64,000 bases of DNA from an uncultured Prevotella sp. (GCA_900540885.1 UQHJ01000003.1:43001-107000), one strand, 5' to 3'; shown: positions 29,001 to 36,741, counted from the first letter of the stretch. The notes: generated by a model not told the origin, from the letters alone. Numbers and translations: made by a program.

Positions 29001-29160
29001 CCGACGGCATAAGACAAGAATCCCTGTCATACTCCGTAGGACTGACCTCATGGTATTCCATCTGGTCGGTCACGTTGCCACTCGCATCCACAATAGGTTG
29101 TGAACATAGATACTCAACAATGCGCTTTTGCATATATCTCTCGTCTGGAGTTCCTGGCAT
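26005..29160 (-). CDS. hsdR: type I restriction endonuclease, R subunit
   Basis: A 1051-residue motor/nuclease subunit. The N-terminal PD-(D/E)xK nuclease has D175 (WRIDLAIF) and E189-x-K191 (VTVELKN). The SF2 translocase follows with Walker A AGSGKS (K359), Walker B DEAH (469-472), motif III FFAFTATPKG, motif V ILIVANKFQTGFDEP and motif VI QTLSRLNRCKRGK. The C-terminal helical region would bind the methylase complex. It cleaves unmodified DNA after ATP-driven translocation. All key residues are present, so it looks functional. It starts 12 nt after hsdS and is followed at 8 nt by the metalloprotease gene. Confidence 0.95.
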   Translation of the reverse strand: MPGTPDERYMQKRIVEYLCSQPIVDASGNVTDQMEYHEVSPTEYDRDSCLMPSELFAFLKASQGDNYRKWLTEKYEGDETAMQRDILTRIKSEMAAALKKATKDHVLNGMNTPQGTLTLLRDKETIDCGRGMKFSLAYFKPANNKTPEHDVLYRANRLAITQELVFSDDKMWRIDLAIFLNGFPIVTVELKNTLSNQTHHNAIKQYMTDRPAKDGTLLQFKRCLVHFAVGSEQAFMTTRLAGDDTRFFPFNQCFENRTDDPEELKKRKQAKLGYATYYIWEDVLRRDNLMDLLQNFITVQVEKERYYDDKKRKFDEKVSEALIFPRYHQRRAVHKLVKNVIERGAGHRYLIQHSAGSGKSNTITWLAFRLSNLYQHAADDRALFDCVLVVTDRRVLNEQMKRNVKQFAKVDGEVWTISDAPDADGHTSKDLQDAIEKRRRIIITTIQKFPFISDAIAPYPNRKYAVIIDEAHSSQSGENARQMRKALSLAEAEKFDGEDEKENDEEMTLNEKIEAEMKRKGDKQNVSFFAFTATPKGKTIELFCEREYGSKDPFDCYTMEEAIKEEFILDVLKGYMSFSRYYKLVRKKEFADKEYDKKKTVRLLTSYVDLQNAAIEKKSRIMVEHFASQTQNELEGKARAMLVTRSRLHAVRYKLKFDSIMQEMRLPYRCLVAFSGTVKDSETNEEYTEKSMNGLEGNLSIPEALKMPQYRILIVANKFQTGFDEPLLQTMFVDKLLGGANAVQTLSRLNRCKRGKDTTMVLDFVNDPDAIRKAFQEYYNKNKMMEEDETDPNTLYDVKSKLAEFNVYTQEEVDEFAKYWFEDDDKDKVNIVLDKVCNRAVKQLDKDACDKFRKLCKTFNKLFTFLSQIITFTDAELEKLSAFSFSLAKKLPYVSENLPYDVLKESELDSYKVKYQGMKNLSLQSGDTFMKGMGAGQPTTAPEDDYDWLSNIIKVLNDTYDVELTEEDRVDLLRMRERVESNEELMSYFNPNNARDDVRSKFDEDVDSELLNFINTKLELYNKLTEEATNAAFKRVWFNELYDYKVRGMIK

Positions 29161-29172
29161 ATCTTTATTAGT

Positions 29173-30399
29173 TTAAACGTTTTCTTCTTTGGGCTTCCAC
29201 TCACGCAAATCAATCTTGCCTGTCACGGCTTCCGTGATTAGGGTCGATTTGTAGGATTTGAGCTCGACGATTTGAACAGTTATTTGGTCGATAGTTTCGT
29301 CAATCATTGAGGTTTTATCATCTAAATAGTTTGCAATCATGATTTGCTCATTAAGCGATGGCATTGGAGTCACAACATCAAGAACTTTTGTTCCAGTTAT
29401 AAGAGGCTGTGCGTTGCTACTATTTAATGTATTCAAATCGTAGGCTGTTAGATAATAATAGAGATATTCATAAGTAACGTCTCTTTTAATATTAAGAATA
29501 AGAGCATTATCTGTAACCCACTTCTTTGTCTTGATTAAATGCACATTGCCACACAAAGCACCTACCCTTCCAATTATTATGGCTGGGGATTCTGTATTAT
29601 ACTCATCTGCCCTTCCCATACATCCGTTTCCACCATATACTTCGTACAAAGCGTCTTTTTTTATATTGTTGATGGGCAACGCAGAGCCACTTCTAATTGA
29701 AGCTATATATTTTAATTTCGATGTATTCCAATTGGATCGAATCATTGGAAATTTATCAATACCGCTATCTCTAATCTCGACATTCCTGTCTAGACCTTTG
29801 GTAACAGCTTCGCTAATGATGGCAGAACGGTAGTTTTTGAGGTCCTCCAACATCTGCTCTTTTTCCGCAATGGTAGCATCTATCTGACTCACCTTGCGGT
29901 CAAGGTAGGTGGCAATGTTTTTCTGTTCGATTTTCGGTGGGCATGGCAATACCAAATGAGAAATGAAATTCCAATTTGCTCGTGGCATTTTTGCACCATA
30001 GGTAGAACCATCGACCACAGAAATGAAAGGATAAGAAAGAAGAAGATATTTTAGATATTCAGGAGCTTGTTCTTCATTGCCTCGGAAAACATAGATGTCG
30101 CCAACAGCCTGTCCTGTAAATTCTGCTTTATATATTTTTGCCAAATAAGGACGCAGTTTTCCGAATAGAATATCATCTTTCTTAAATTCCACACCCTCAC
30201 CCATAAATTCACTGTCGGTCTCAATGTATTTGCCAGTCCAACTCTCGATATTTTCAAGTGCAATTTTTGGCAAAGAAGAATCTGACACGTTCTCTGTAAC
30301 CAAAGAGAACATGTGCTTGGCTTTTTTCAAATCCCAATGAGTAGGAATTTCTTCCCACCATTGAATCCCGCTATCCTTATATGTTTCGTATCTCTTCAT
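29173..30399 (-). CDS. hsdS: type I restriction system specificity subunit
   Basis: 408 residues with two target-recognition domains (about 1-150 and 220-345), each followed by a helical spacer. The first spacer reads EQKNIATYLDRKVSQIDATI...LKNYRSAIISEAVTKGL and the second NEQIMIANYLDDKTSMIDETI...LKSYKSTLITEAVTGKI. The near-repetition of the two halves is the HsdS signature. It determines the bipartite DNA target of both methylation and cleavage. It starts 3 nt after the hsdM stop. Only one hsdS and no site-specific recombinase are near, so there is no sign of specificity shuffling. Confidence 0.94.
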   Translation of the reverse strand: MKRYETYKDSGIQWWEEIPTHWDLKKAKHMFSLVTENVSDSSLPKIALENIESWTGKYIETDSEFMGEGVEFKKDDILFGKLRPYLAKIYKAEFTGQAVGDIYVFRGNEEQAPEYLKYLLLSYPFISVVDGSTYGAKMPRANWNFISHLVLPCPPKIEQKNIATYLDRKVSQIDATIAEKEQMLEDLKNYRSAIISEAVTKGLDRNVEIRDSGIDKFPMIRSNWNTSKLKYIASIRSGSALPINNIKKDALYEVYGGNGCMGRADEYNTESPAIIIGRVGALCGNVHLIKTKKWVTDNALILNIKRDVTYEYLYYYLTAYDLNTLNSSNAQPLITGTKVLDVVTPMPSLNEQIMIANYLDDKTSMIDETIDQITVQIVELKSYKSTLITEAVTGKIDLREWKPKEENV

Positions 30400-30402
30400 C
30401 TG

Positions 30403-32142
30403 TTAATCTTCAAAAATAGAATTAACCAGTTTCAAAATAGTTTGTTCCCTATTTTGAATAGCCTCTTTCAGAGCATTCAAGTCTCCTTTTTTCTCGAACT
30501 TATAGAAATACTTGGTAAAGTTGATTTCATAGTTCGTACGAGTGCGTGCAAAGTCTATCCACGATTCGGGGTCAATATGTGGCAGTACCTCCTCGGCGAA
30601 ATATTGCTTCACATTGCAATCGAGAGGCACTTTCTCAGTATCACGTTTCTTGGTGTCTGGCACCTTCTTCCCGGCACGTTTTACAACGTTGCCATCCTCG
30701 TTGCGCATAGGCTGCTCAATGGTCAACTCATACTGTCCAAAGTCGCTATTCGACATAATCTTGCAGAACTCATTCTCTTCAAAGTCGAGATAGATTTGCA
30801 GGACCTTCTGAATATGCTCCTCCAAAATGTCGTTACGCTTGTTGCCTAGACTCTTTGTACATGGAGTACAAAAGTCAACAGCGTTGATGAGCTGTACCTT
30901 ACCGATGCGCTCCATCTTCTTCTTGTTGGTGAAGAACCAAATGTATGTGTAGATACCTGTATTGTAGAACAAATCTTTTGGCAGAGCAATGATACACTCC
31001 AACCAATCATTCTCAATCATCCATTTGCGAATATTGCTTTCACCAGAACCAGCACCTCCTGAGAAAAGCGGAGAGCCATTTGTTACAACACCAACACGGC
31101 TGCCGTCGGCTTCCATCTTCGACAACATGTGCTGCACAAACAGTAACTGACCGTCACTTGTACGCGGAGTACCTGCGGTAAAACGGCCATCAGGATTTAA
31201 ACTTTCATTGATGATAAACTCCTGGTCTTTCTTCCACGTTACACCGTATGGCGGATTAGCCATGATATAGTGGAAACGCTTGGTGGCAAACTGATCTTGT
31301 GTGAACGAGTTGCCTAACTTGATATTGTCAGCATTCTCACCTGATACAAGAGCTTCACTCTTTGCAATGGCATAGGACTGTTCATTCAATTCCTGGCCAT
31401 AGGTCACGATGGTAGGTTTCTCGCTATCCTTGCAAATCTCTTCAAGAATGTAGCGCTTGCCCACATTGACCATACCACCTGTTCCACACGCTGGGTCATA
31501 GATAGAACGGATGATACCACTGTGACGAAGACTGTCTGCGTCAGGAGTGAAAAGTATAGCAGACATCATACGGATTACATCACGTGGCGTGAAGTGTTCA
31601 CCAGCCTGTTCATTACTTTGGTCGTTGGCAATGCGGATGAGTTCCTCAAAAACATAGCCCATGTCATGGTTGTCAACGGCTTCAAGCGAAAAGTCGAGCT
31701 GTGTAATCTCTTGAATCATACGATAAAGGAGATTGTTACGTGTGAGGCGCACCACAACCTTGTCAAACTGGAAGTTCTCAAAGATAGTTGTTACCTCAGA
31801 GTTAAATCCCGACATATAGTTGCTGAAGTTCATCGAGATATTCTTGGCATCATCGAGCAATGACATCAGCGTATGACGTGAGATATTGTAGAACTTGTGC
31901 CCTGCAATCTTTCGGAGAGCAGGAGCAAGTTTATCCATAGTAATCTTGTCTTTGAGCTGGTTGTACTGATTACGCACCTTCTCATTGACAGGCTCCAAGA
32001 TGCAGTCGATACGACGGAGCAACACGAAGGGCAAGATTACGTCTCCAATCTCGCTTTTCTTGAAAGTATCGCGGAGCACAATGTCCGTGATATTCCAAAC
32101 GAAGCCCACATCCGGGCGGTGTAAATTACTATATTGTGCCAT
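30403..32142 (-). CDS. hsdM: type I restriction system N6-adenine methyltransferase
   Basis: 579 residues. An N-terminal helical domain (HsdM_N-like) is followed by a Rossmann methyltransferase with the SAM motif YDPACGTGG (starting D216) and the catalytic NPPYG (N296), which together mark an adenine-N6 methylase. A C-terminal helical tail binds HsdS. It modifies host DNA to protect it from HsdR. The gene has its own TAACTTTG promoter within the 44-bp module at 32159-32202, so the restriction half of the cluster can be expressed separately from the ATPase half. Confidence 0.95.
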   Translation of the reverse strand: MAQYSNLHRPDVGFVWNITDIVLRDTFKKSEIGDVILPFVLLRRIDCILEPVNEKVRNQYNQLKDKITMDKLAPALRKIAGHKFYNISRHTLMSLLDDAKNISMNFSNYMSGFNSEVTTIFENFQFDKVVVRLTRNNLLYRMIQEITQLDFSLEAVDNHDMGYVFEELIRIANDQSNEQAGEHFTPRDVIRMMSAILFTPDADSLRHSGIIRSIYDPACGTGGMVNVGKRYILEEICKDSEKPTIVTYGQELNEQSYAIAKSEALVSGENADNIKLGNSFTQDQFATKRFHYIMANPPYGVTWKKDQEFIINESLNPDGRFTAGTPRTSDGQLLFVQHMLSKMEADGSRVGVVTNGSPLFSGGAGSGESNIRKWMIENDWLECIIALPKDLFYNTGIYTYIWFFTNKKKMERIGKVQLINAVDFCTPCTKSLGNKRNDILEEHIQKVLQIYLDFEENEFCKIMSNSDFGQYELTIEQPMRNEDGNVVKRAGKKVPDTKKRDTEKVPLDCNVKQYFAEEVLPHIDPESWIDFARTRTNYEINFTKYFYKFEKKGDLNALKEAIQNREQTILKLVNSIFED

Positions 32143-32158
32143 ATATTTTTGTTTTCGA

Positions 32159-32202
32159 GTGCAAAGTTATATACTATAGGTTCAATCTAAATGAGTCTAT
32201 TA
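32159..32202 (-). promoter_or_regulatory. promoter/operator module 2 (hsdM)
   Basis: A 44-bp segment, 39 positions identical to the module before the ATPase gene at 34905-34948. On the minus strand it reads from TAATAGA through CATTTAGATTGAAC to TAACTTTG (a -7 box) and GCAC. It contains the spaced inverted repeat TTCA/TGAG (TTCA/TGAA in module 1). Likely operator for a regulator of the island (inference). It overlaps the stop codon region of the partner gene. Confidence 0.7.
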
Positions 32203-33153
32203 GGAAAAGGTGAGAAAATTAGAAAATTTATCTCCAAAAGACTGGACGGGTGAGTTTGCAACAGATTGAAAAAGTTTTATTAACCCATCTGTAACCGAAT
32301 TTGCGCTAGCACTTGTACAAGAAGCAATATCTGTATTGACATCATCCTTAAGTCCATTATCAATTAAGTGAAAACAGCTCGTATGCACTATTCGAAAATA
32401 GTTTGTGATTAGATGACGACTATGAGTTTTACGAGTTGTCAGAACCGTCACTTTACATTTTCCTTTTGATATACCTGAGATTGAAGAAATCTGATTCTTT
32501 ATATTCTTACATTCTTCTTCAATATCTATTGCTGGATCAATCTCTCCCTCTTTAGTAATAATTACAACGTTAATTTGATTCTTAGGCGTTTGACAAAGCG
32601 ATGTTAGTATTTCGTTTTGATTCTTTTCATACACATATTTGTTATTGAAATAGTGTTCATCGCACAGAATGATGTCTGTTAACGGAAGCTTTGGACAATA
32701 TTCATTCCATGAGCCTATACTATTTGTCAGTATCTCCTTATCATCCAACAATGACAGCTTTTCAATCACATCATATTCCTCACCCACATTACCAATGAGG
32801 ACGTATTGTTTGTCCTGTATTGATTTGGAAATGTTATTATCCATACATAGAAGATAGATGGAGCGGTAAGCGTCTGACCCTTGATTGCTTAAAAAATTTG
32901 ATTTTACAGGCCGTGGACTTGGAAATATATCTTTGGGAGGACAGAATTCTGGCTTTGACTTAACTCCATCGCCAGAAACTGTTGCAAACCAAGCTTGAAG
33001 ATATTGGCTTTTTAAAAGTTCTTCTTTAGAGAAATTGTATTGAACTATCATCCCCTTTTTGATATAATTGGAAATGTCAGTATAAAGAGCGAGATTATCT
33101 TTCCTGCCCTTTACAAGAGACTCAACATTTTCCTTATCAATATATAAACGCAT
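32200..33153 (-). CDS. unrecognised partner of the AAA ATPase
   Basis: 317 residues from the ATG at 33151-33153 (MRLYIDKENVESLVKGRKDN), one nucleotide after the ATPase stop, so translation is probably coupled. A longer frame would overlap the ATPase gene and was not used. No signal peptide or TM segment. I do not recognise the family. Visible features are a hydrophobic-acidic LPLTDIILCDEHYF strand-like segment near the middle and a basic H244-S-R246-H-L-I-T250-N251-Y252 motif, which could belong to a phosphodiesterase (PLD-like) or other nucleic-acid-binding fold; this is weak. Context (always after an ATPase, within a defence cluster) suggests an effector or regulator of the ATPase. Confidence 0.6.
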   Translation of the reverse strand: MRLYIDKENVESLVKGRKDNLALYTDISNYIKKGMIVQYNFSKEELLKSQYLQAWFATVSGDGVKSKPEFCPPKDIFPSPRPVKSNFLSNQGSDAYRSIYLLCMDNNISKSIQDKQYVLIGNVGEEYDVIEKLSLLDDKEILTNSIGSWNEYCPKLPLTDIILCDEHYFNNKYVYEKNQNEILTSLCQTPKNQINVVIITKEGEIDPAIDIEEECKNIKNQISSISGISKGKCKVTVLTTRKTHSRHLITNYFRIVHTSCFHLIDNGLKDDVNTDIASCTSASANSVTDGLIKLFQSVANSPVQSFGDKFSNFLTFS

Positions 33154-33154
33154 A

Positions 33155-34891
33155 TTAAAGAATATCGTATAAAAGTTTTGTTGCGGCATCAAAGAAACCT
33201 GTGCCAAATTCATTCGAAAAATTGCCATCCGTGCGATACTCCATTGGATAGTAAGGTTTCTTTTCATCTTCTCCATCAAAGTAATATACCATGAATGGAT
33301 TATTCTCCTTCATAGAAAAATTGTCCTCAAAGTTTTCTTTTGATACGAGAACCTGAGTTTTACGAATTAAATATTCAGAGTGAGTTTCTACAACAAACTT
33401 GCAATGATACTCTTTATTGAGATACAAAAACAGATCAGCAAGCTGGCTCTGCACCTTTGGGTGAAGATTCTGTTCTGGCTCTTCAATGATGATGGTAGGA
33501 TAGCGTAACTGGTCGCTCTCCTCCAAAGCTACGATGTTCTGTGGCTCATACTCACGGAGTATTGTGGCGAGGCGCAGAAGGAGTATCATGAGTTGGATAG
33601 AACCCATACCTTTGTCGGCAAGGTTGACGGTAGAGTCGTCTTTATCCTTTATCTTCACTCTATAGGCTTCGCCATCGATGGAGATTACGTCGAAATCATG
33701 ACCGACACCGAATTTACGCATCCAGTCTGTGACAAAAACATATTCTTTCTGACCACGGCCAATCTTAGCACGCACAAAACCGTGTACTGTTTGTGCAATA
33801 TAATCGTTGCGGTCTGCAGTATTATAGATGGTATTCTGGTTAGCCGCATGTGCCGTAATATACTCAATTCTGAAACTATCGAGGAGTGCTTTCAAGTCTT
33901 CCTGCGACTTGCGAATCTTATCTTCCTCCTGCTTCAAATCTTCGCGAGCAGCTTGGATACGCATATATTCTTGCATGGCAACACCATATTCATTCGGGTC
34001 TTCAATATCCTTAGGGGCTGCTGCACCTGGATTTTTAGCAAACTGGATAAAGTTGCCTATGAGATCCACGAGAAGATTACCTTTAAGTTGACTATAATAG
34101 AACTCCAATGGGAGGTTCTCCCACGAAGTTGTGGTATACTCATGGGCATGGAATTTGAGGAATTGCTGACGAAGAGCCTGCTCATAGTCAAAATCCTCTG
34201 GCAATTCATTGTCGTCGGGATTAACAAACTCCTCGATGCGTTTTTCCAATGAGGCAACTTTCTCACTTTGTGAAGAAATGGCTGCAATATCACTTCCTTC
34301 GTCAGATAACTTTTCTAATTCCTCTTTTGCAGACTTGTAGTCACGGTAGAGACGCTTGATAAGTGTTTCGCGTTCGGATGTTGAACCCAGTACTGAGTAG
34401 CACATGTTGTGCGACTTGAAGGATATGTCATACTTTACCATGTTTCCACGGTCTTCGATGGATATATAAGATACTTCTCCAGTTACCTCATCGCCATCGC
34501 GTTCGCCATAGACATCGAAAACGAATCGGAACGAGCCAATGGTAAAGACAAAACGCATTTCGCTTGGAAGTTCAGTCTTCTCTTCGTCACTGCCCAGGTC
34601 AATTACGGGCACAGGCTTGTTGTGAATGGCGCGTGAGAATGTCTTTATCTTCACGTCATGCCATTCGTTAGCATCAAAGCGGAACTTAGGAGCACCAAAC
34701 TCGAAGATGTTTGTCTTCGTGTATGAAGACATCAACTTCAGATTGTCAACACAAAGCAAGAGTGCTTTTACCAAGGTGGACTTACCTGAATTGTTGCCGC
34801 CAACAAGGAGAGTAATGTCTCCTAAATCCATTTCCGGAAACGTGGCAAAGCGTCGAAAATTGCTGAATCCTATAGTGTTCATATCTGACAT
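33155..34891 (-). CDS. AAA/ABC-type ATPase of the OLD/RecF-like class
   Basis: 578 residues. N-terminal FSNFRRF and Walker A GGNNSGKS (K37), a long central coiled-coil/helical region (about 170-350, with KSAKEELEKLSDEGSD and REDLKQEEDKIRKSQEDL), an ABC-signature-like region (VNLADKGMGSIQLMILLLRLA), Walker B TIIIEEPEQNLHP (E470/E471), a VVETHSEYLI switch histidine motif, and a DUF3696-like C-terminal end. There is no TOPRIM nuclease domain, unlike OLD or GajA. Proteins of this class act as the sensor or motor of several two-gene phage-defence systems. Spacing of 1 nt to the next gene and its own operator (34905-34948) support a two-gene module with the unrecognised partner. Confidence 0.85.
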   Translation of the reverse strand: MSDMNTIGFSNFRRFATFPEMDLGDITLLVGGNNSGKSTLVKALLLCVDNLKLMSSYTKTNIFEFGAPKFRFDANEWHDVKIKTFSRAIHNKPVPVIDLGSDEEKTELPSEMRFVFTIGSFRFVFDVYGERDGDEVTGEVSYISIEDRGNMVKYDISFKSHNMCYSVLGSTSERETLIKRLYRDYKSAKEELEKLSDEGSDIAAISSQSEKVASLEKRIEEFVNPDDNELPEDFDYEQALRQQFLKFHAHEYTTTSWENLPLEFYYSQLKGNLLVDLIGNFIQFAKNPGAAAPKDIEDPNEYGVAMQEYMRIQAAREDLKQEEDKIRKSQEDLKALLDSFRIEYITAHAANQNTIYNTADRNDYIAQTVHGFVRAKIGRGQKEYVFVTDWMRKFGVGHDFDVISIDGEAYRVKIKDKDDSTVNLADKGMGSIQLMILLLRLATILREYEPQNIVALEESDQLRYPTIIIEEPEQNLHPKVQSQLADLFLYLNKEYHCKFVVETHSEYLIRKTQVLVSKENFEDNFSMKENNPFMVYYFDGEDEKKPYYPMEYRTDGNFSNEFGTGFFDAATKLLYDIL

Positions 34892-34904
34892 TTTTTATTT
34901 CTGG

Positions 34905-34948
34905 GTGCAAAGTTAGTGACTATACGTTCAATCTAAATGAATCTATTA
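34905..34948 (-). promoter_or_regulatory. promoter/operator module 1 (ATPase gene)
   Basis: The first copy of the 44-bp module (39/44 identical to 32159-32202). On the minus strand it reads TAATAGATTCATTTAGATTG, AACGTATAGTCAC and then TAACTTTGCAC, 14 nt before the ATPase ATG. It overlaps the WYL gene stop codon (34946-34948). It contains the near-palindrome TTCAATCTAAATGAA. Confidence 0.7.
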
Positions 34949-35938
34949 ATATTTTTCGAGATTTTTTTTGATTCTTGCTGAAATTCTATCTCTTAGTGAT
35001 GGAGGACTCAGTATCTCGAATCGTTCACCAAAGGAAAGAAGCAGTTGCTCTAACTCGAAGTTGGGGATTACCTCAATGGCTATTATAGCACTACCGTCTT
35101 CGTTCTCTTCAATCACTGTCTGTGATTTGTGCAGAGGTTTTGATAGCGTGTAAGGCAGTTGTTCCCTATCAACCCAAATTTTTACGATTTGTGGAGATTC
35201 ATCTGACTTGACACTAACACCAATCACGTTATCGAAATAATGTGAGAAATCTATATCTGTATTGGGAATGAATTTGGCAGAAGACTTCCCCACAGCCTCA
35301 ATACGGTCAAGTGCATAGATAGACAAGTTCTTATACTCGTCATTAAGGGCGAATAGGAACCATCTTTGATTATACTCTTTAAGGTAGTAAGGATGAACAA
35401 CACCCTCTATCACCTTATTATTCCTATATGTATGGTATATAATCTTTATGGCTTTCTTTTCTGAAATGGCCCTGAACAATGGCGTAAAGAAAGACATGCC
35501 TTTCAGTTCCTTGTTCTCATCGAAACCAATGACTGGTTCTGGTTTGGCACTGACTGTTTCTTGAAGATGGGCATTCATTTCTTCGACCCATTCAAATCCA
35601 GGCATCCCCTCAAAACGGCGAAGCATAGATACAGATTGAGTTAGTTGGGCTATCTCTTCTTCATTCAGCGGCGTGTTAAAAATAGAGAAGTGCGGGTCTT
35701 CATAGCGATACCTGATTTCACGCCCACTTCGAATATGTTCCACCACAATATGCCAACGGTTCTCGATGGATAAGATGTCGTTGCGAATGGTGTTCAATGC
35801 ACAGATAGGCATCTCGCCACGTCGTTCCAAGGCATCATTGCATCTGTCAAATATCTCCTGAGTAGAATAGCCCCTTCTACTTTGGAGACATCTGTCAATG
35901 ATACTCTCTCTGAATGATCCGTTTTTTACGTTTGCCAT
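34946..35938 (-). CDS. WYL-domain transcriptional regulator
   Basis: A 330-residue regulator. A winged-helix DNA-binding domain (residues about 1-80, SFRESIIDRCLQS...STQEIFDRCNDAL) precedes the WYL domain (about 145-225, with the WYL core RWFLFAL at 192-198 after HPYYLKEYN) and a WCX C-terminal part (to 330). WYL proteins, such as BrxR and CapW, sense nucleic-acid ligands and control phage-defence operons. It starts 2 nt after the XRE gene, and the operator-like module begins at its stop, so it is the likely controller of the island (inference). Confidence 0.88.
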   Translation of the reverse strand: MANVKNGSFRESIIDRCLQSRRGYSTQEIFDRCNDALERRGEMPICALNTIRNDILSIENRWHIVVEHIRSGREIRYRYEDPHFSIFNTPLNEEEIAQLTQSVSMLRRFEGMPGFEWVEEMNAHLQETVSAKPEPVIGFDENKELKGMSFFTPLFRAISEKKAIKIIYHTYRNNKVIEGVVHPYYLKEYNQRWFLFALNDEYKNLSIYALDRIEAVGKSSAKFIPNTDIDFSHYFDNVIGVSVKSDESPQIVKIWVDREQLPYTLSKPLHKSQTVIEENEDGSAIIAIEVIPNFELEQLLLSFGERFEILSPPSLRDRISARIKKNLEKY

Positions 35939-35940
35939 TA

Positions 35941-36144
35941 TTACAAAGGACGTACTAATTCATTTACATTTACTTCCAGTACTTTTGCTATTTGCAACAG
36001 CATTTTCAAATTAGGTTGCGTTGTATTCGTCACCCACTTGGAGATGGTAGCTTGGTCTTTGCCTAATTGCTCAGCCAGCCACTTGTTCGTCTTTTCTTTC
36101 TCAGCTAAAGCAACCTTGATTCGGTTGAGATGTTTACTGTCCAT
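35941..36144 (-). CDS. XRE-family helix-turn-helix repressor
   Basis: A 67-residue stand-alone HTH (HLNRIKVALAEKEKTNKWLA, then EQLGKDQATISKWVTNTTQP) of the Cro/C1 type. First gene of the minus-strand cluster, 2 nt before the WYL gene. It may autoregulate; the upstream region has TATCTTTA near 36165 as a weak -7 box. Confidence 0.8.
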   Translation of the reverse strand: MDSKHLNRIKVALAEKEKTNKWLAEQLGKDQATISKWVTNTTQPNLKMLLQIAKVLEVNVNELVRPL

Positions 36145-36401
36145 AAAATATATAATGTGTATTTAGAGTATAAAGATACAATATTTTTGCCAAATATATT
36201 CTTCTGACCGATAAAAATAAGTTAAAGACGCAAAATATTTGAAGAAAACACCAATTATTTCTGTTGCAAAGGTTCTTCTTCCTGCTTTCATCATAGCGAA
36301 AACGTTTCTTGAACTCACAAAAAATCACTCTACGTTTCAGAAGGTTACGTGAGGTCACTTTATCCTCAAAAAGGTCACTTGAAGGTCACCAATAAAAGAA
36401 A
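36145..36401. other. intergenic stretch upstream of the defence cluster
   Basis: Presumed promoter region of the XRE/WYL genes. It contains three direct copies of GGTCACY within about 45 bp (36352-36390), function unknown. No gene that I can support. Confidence 0.4.
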
Positions 36402-36430
36402 AAGCACTTACGAGAAATTCGTAAGTGCTT
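36402..36430 (-). terminator. terminator of the tRNA-Met transcript
   Basis: AAGCACTTACGA...TCGTAAGTGCTT; on the minus strand it is followed by TTTCTTTTATT. Confidence 0.8.
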
Positions 36431-36442
36431 GATTTTCAGTAG

Positions 36443-36516
36443 TGGACCAGCTAGGGCTTGAACCTAGGACCTCCAGATTATGAGTCTGTTGCTCTAACCA
36501 ACTGAGCTACAAGTCC
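36443..36516 (-). tRNA. tRNA-Met (anticodon CAT)
   Basis: 74-nt cloverleaf on the minus strand: acceptor GGACTTG/CTGGTCC, D-arm GCTC/GAGC, anticodon loop CTCATAA with CAT, and T-arm CTAGG-TTCAAGC-CCTAG. CCA is not encoded. The acceptor stem has a T-T mismatch at 6:67 and a T-G pair at 5:68, and the anticodon stem an A-G at 27:43, unusual but with all arms recognisable. CAT could also denote a tRNA-Ile modified by TilS; the fold and the AGTTGGTTA D-loop favour elongator Met. Confidence 0.88.
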
Positions 36517-36564
36517 GATGCAAAATGCTATGGCATGACACGTATTGTGCCTCTTTTGCGATTG

Positions 36565-36572
36565 CAAATGTA
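36565..36572 (-). promoter_or_regulatory. tRNA-Met promoter, -7 box
   Basis: TACATTTG on the minus strand, 49 nt before the tRNA 5' end. Confidence 0.5.
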
Positions 36573-36616
36573 CAAGTATTTTTTGAATTGTGCAATATTT
36601 GTACGAAAAAATATGA

Positions 36617-36733
36617 GAGTTGACGGGGTGACAAGTTCTTGAGTTGATGAGTAAATGGGTAAACGAGTAAACGAGTTGACGGGTAAGTTACCTTTTGGGC
36701 TATAAACAAACTTACTTGTCAACTCGTTTACTC
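36617..36733. repeat. palindromic 9-bp-unit element E
   Basis: GAGTTGACGGGGTGACAAG-type left arm, core ACGGGTAAGTTACC...AAACTTACTTGTCAAC, inverted right arm. It follows the protease gene and precedes the tRNA promoter. Confidence 0.83.
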
Positions 36734-36741
36734 AAAAAAAT

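Noticed and set aside
29173..30399. Phase-variable hsdS
   Set aside because: Only one hsdS is present, without inverted repeats to a second copy or a recombinase gene nearby.
33154..33279. Longer start for the ATPase partner
   Set aside because: It would overlap the ATPase coding region by over 120 nt; ATG 33153, one nucleotide after its stop, fits a coupled start better.
36134..36358. 74-residue basic frame upstream of the XRE gene
   Set aside because: It overlaps the XRE start and its promoter region and has no domain features.
36443..36516. Direct repeat of the tRNA 3' end marking an island attachment site
   Set aside because: I looked for the 3' end sequence (TTCAAGCCCTAGCTGGTCCA) near 19154-21464 and did not see it, so integration at the tRNA is unproven.
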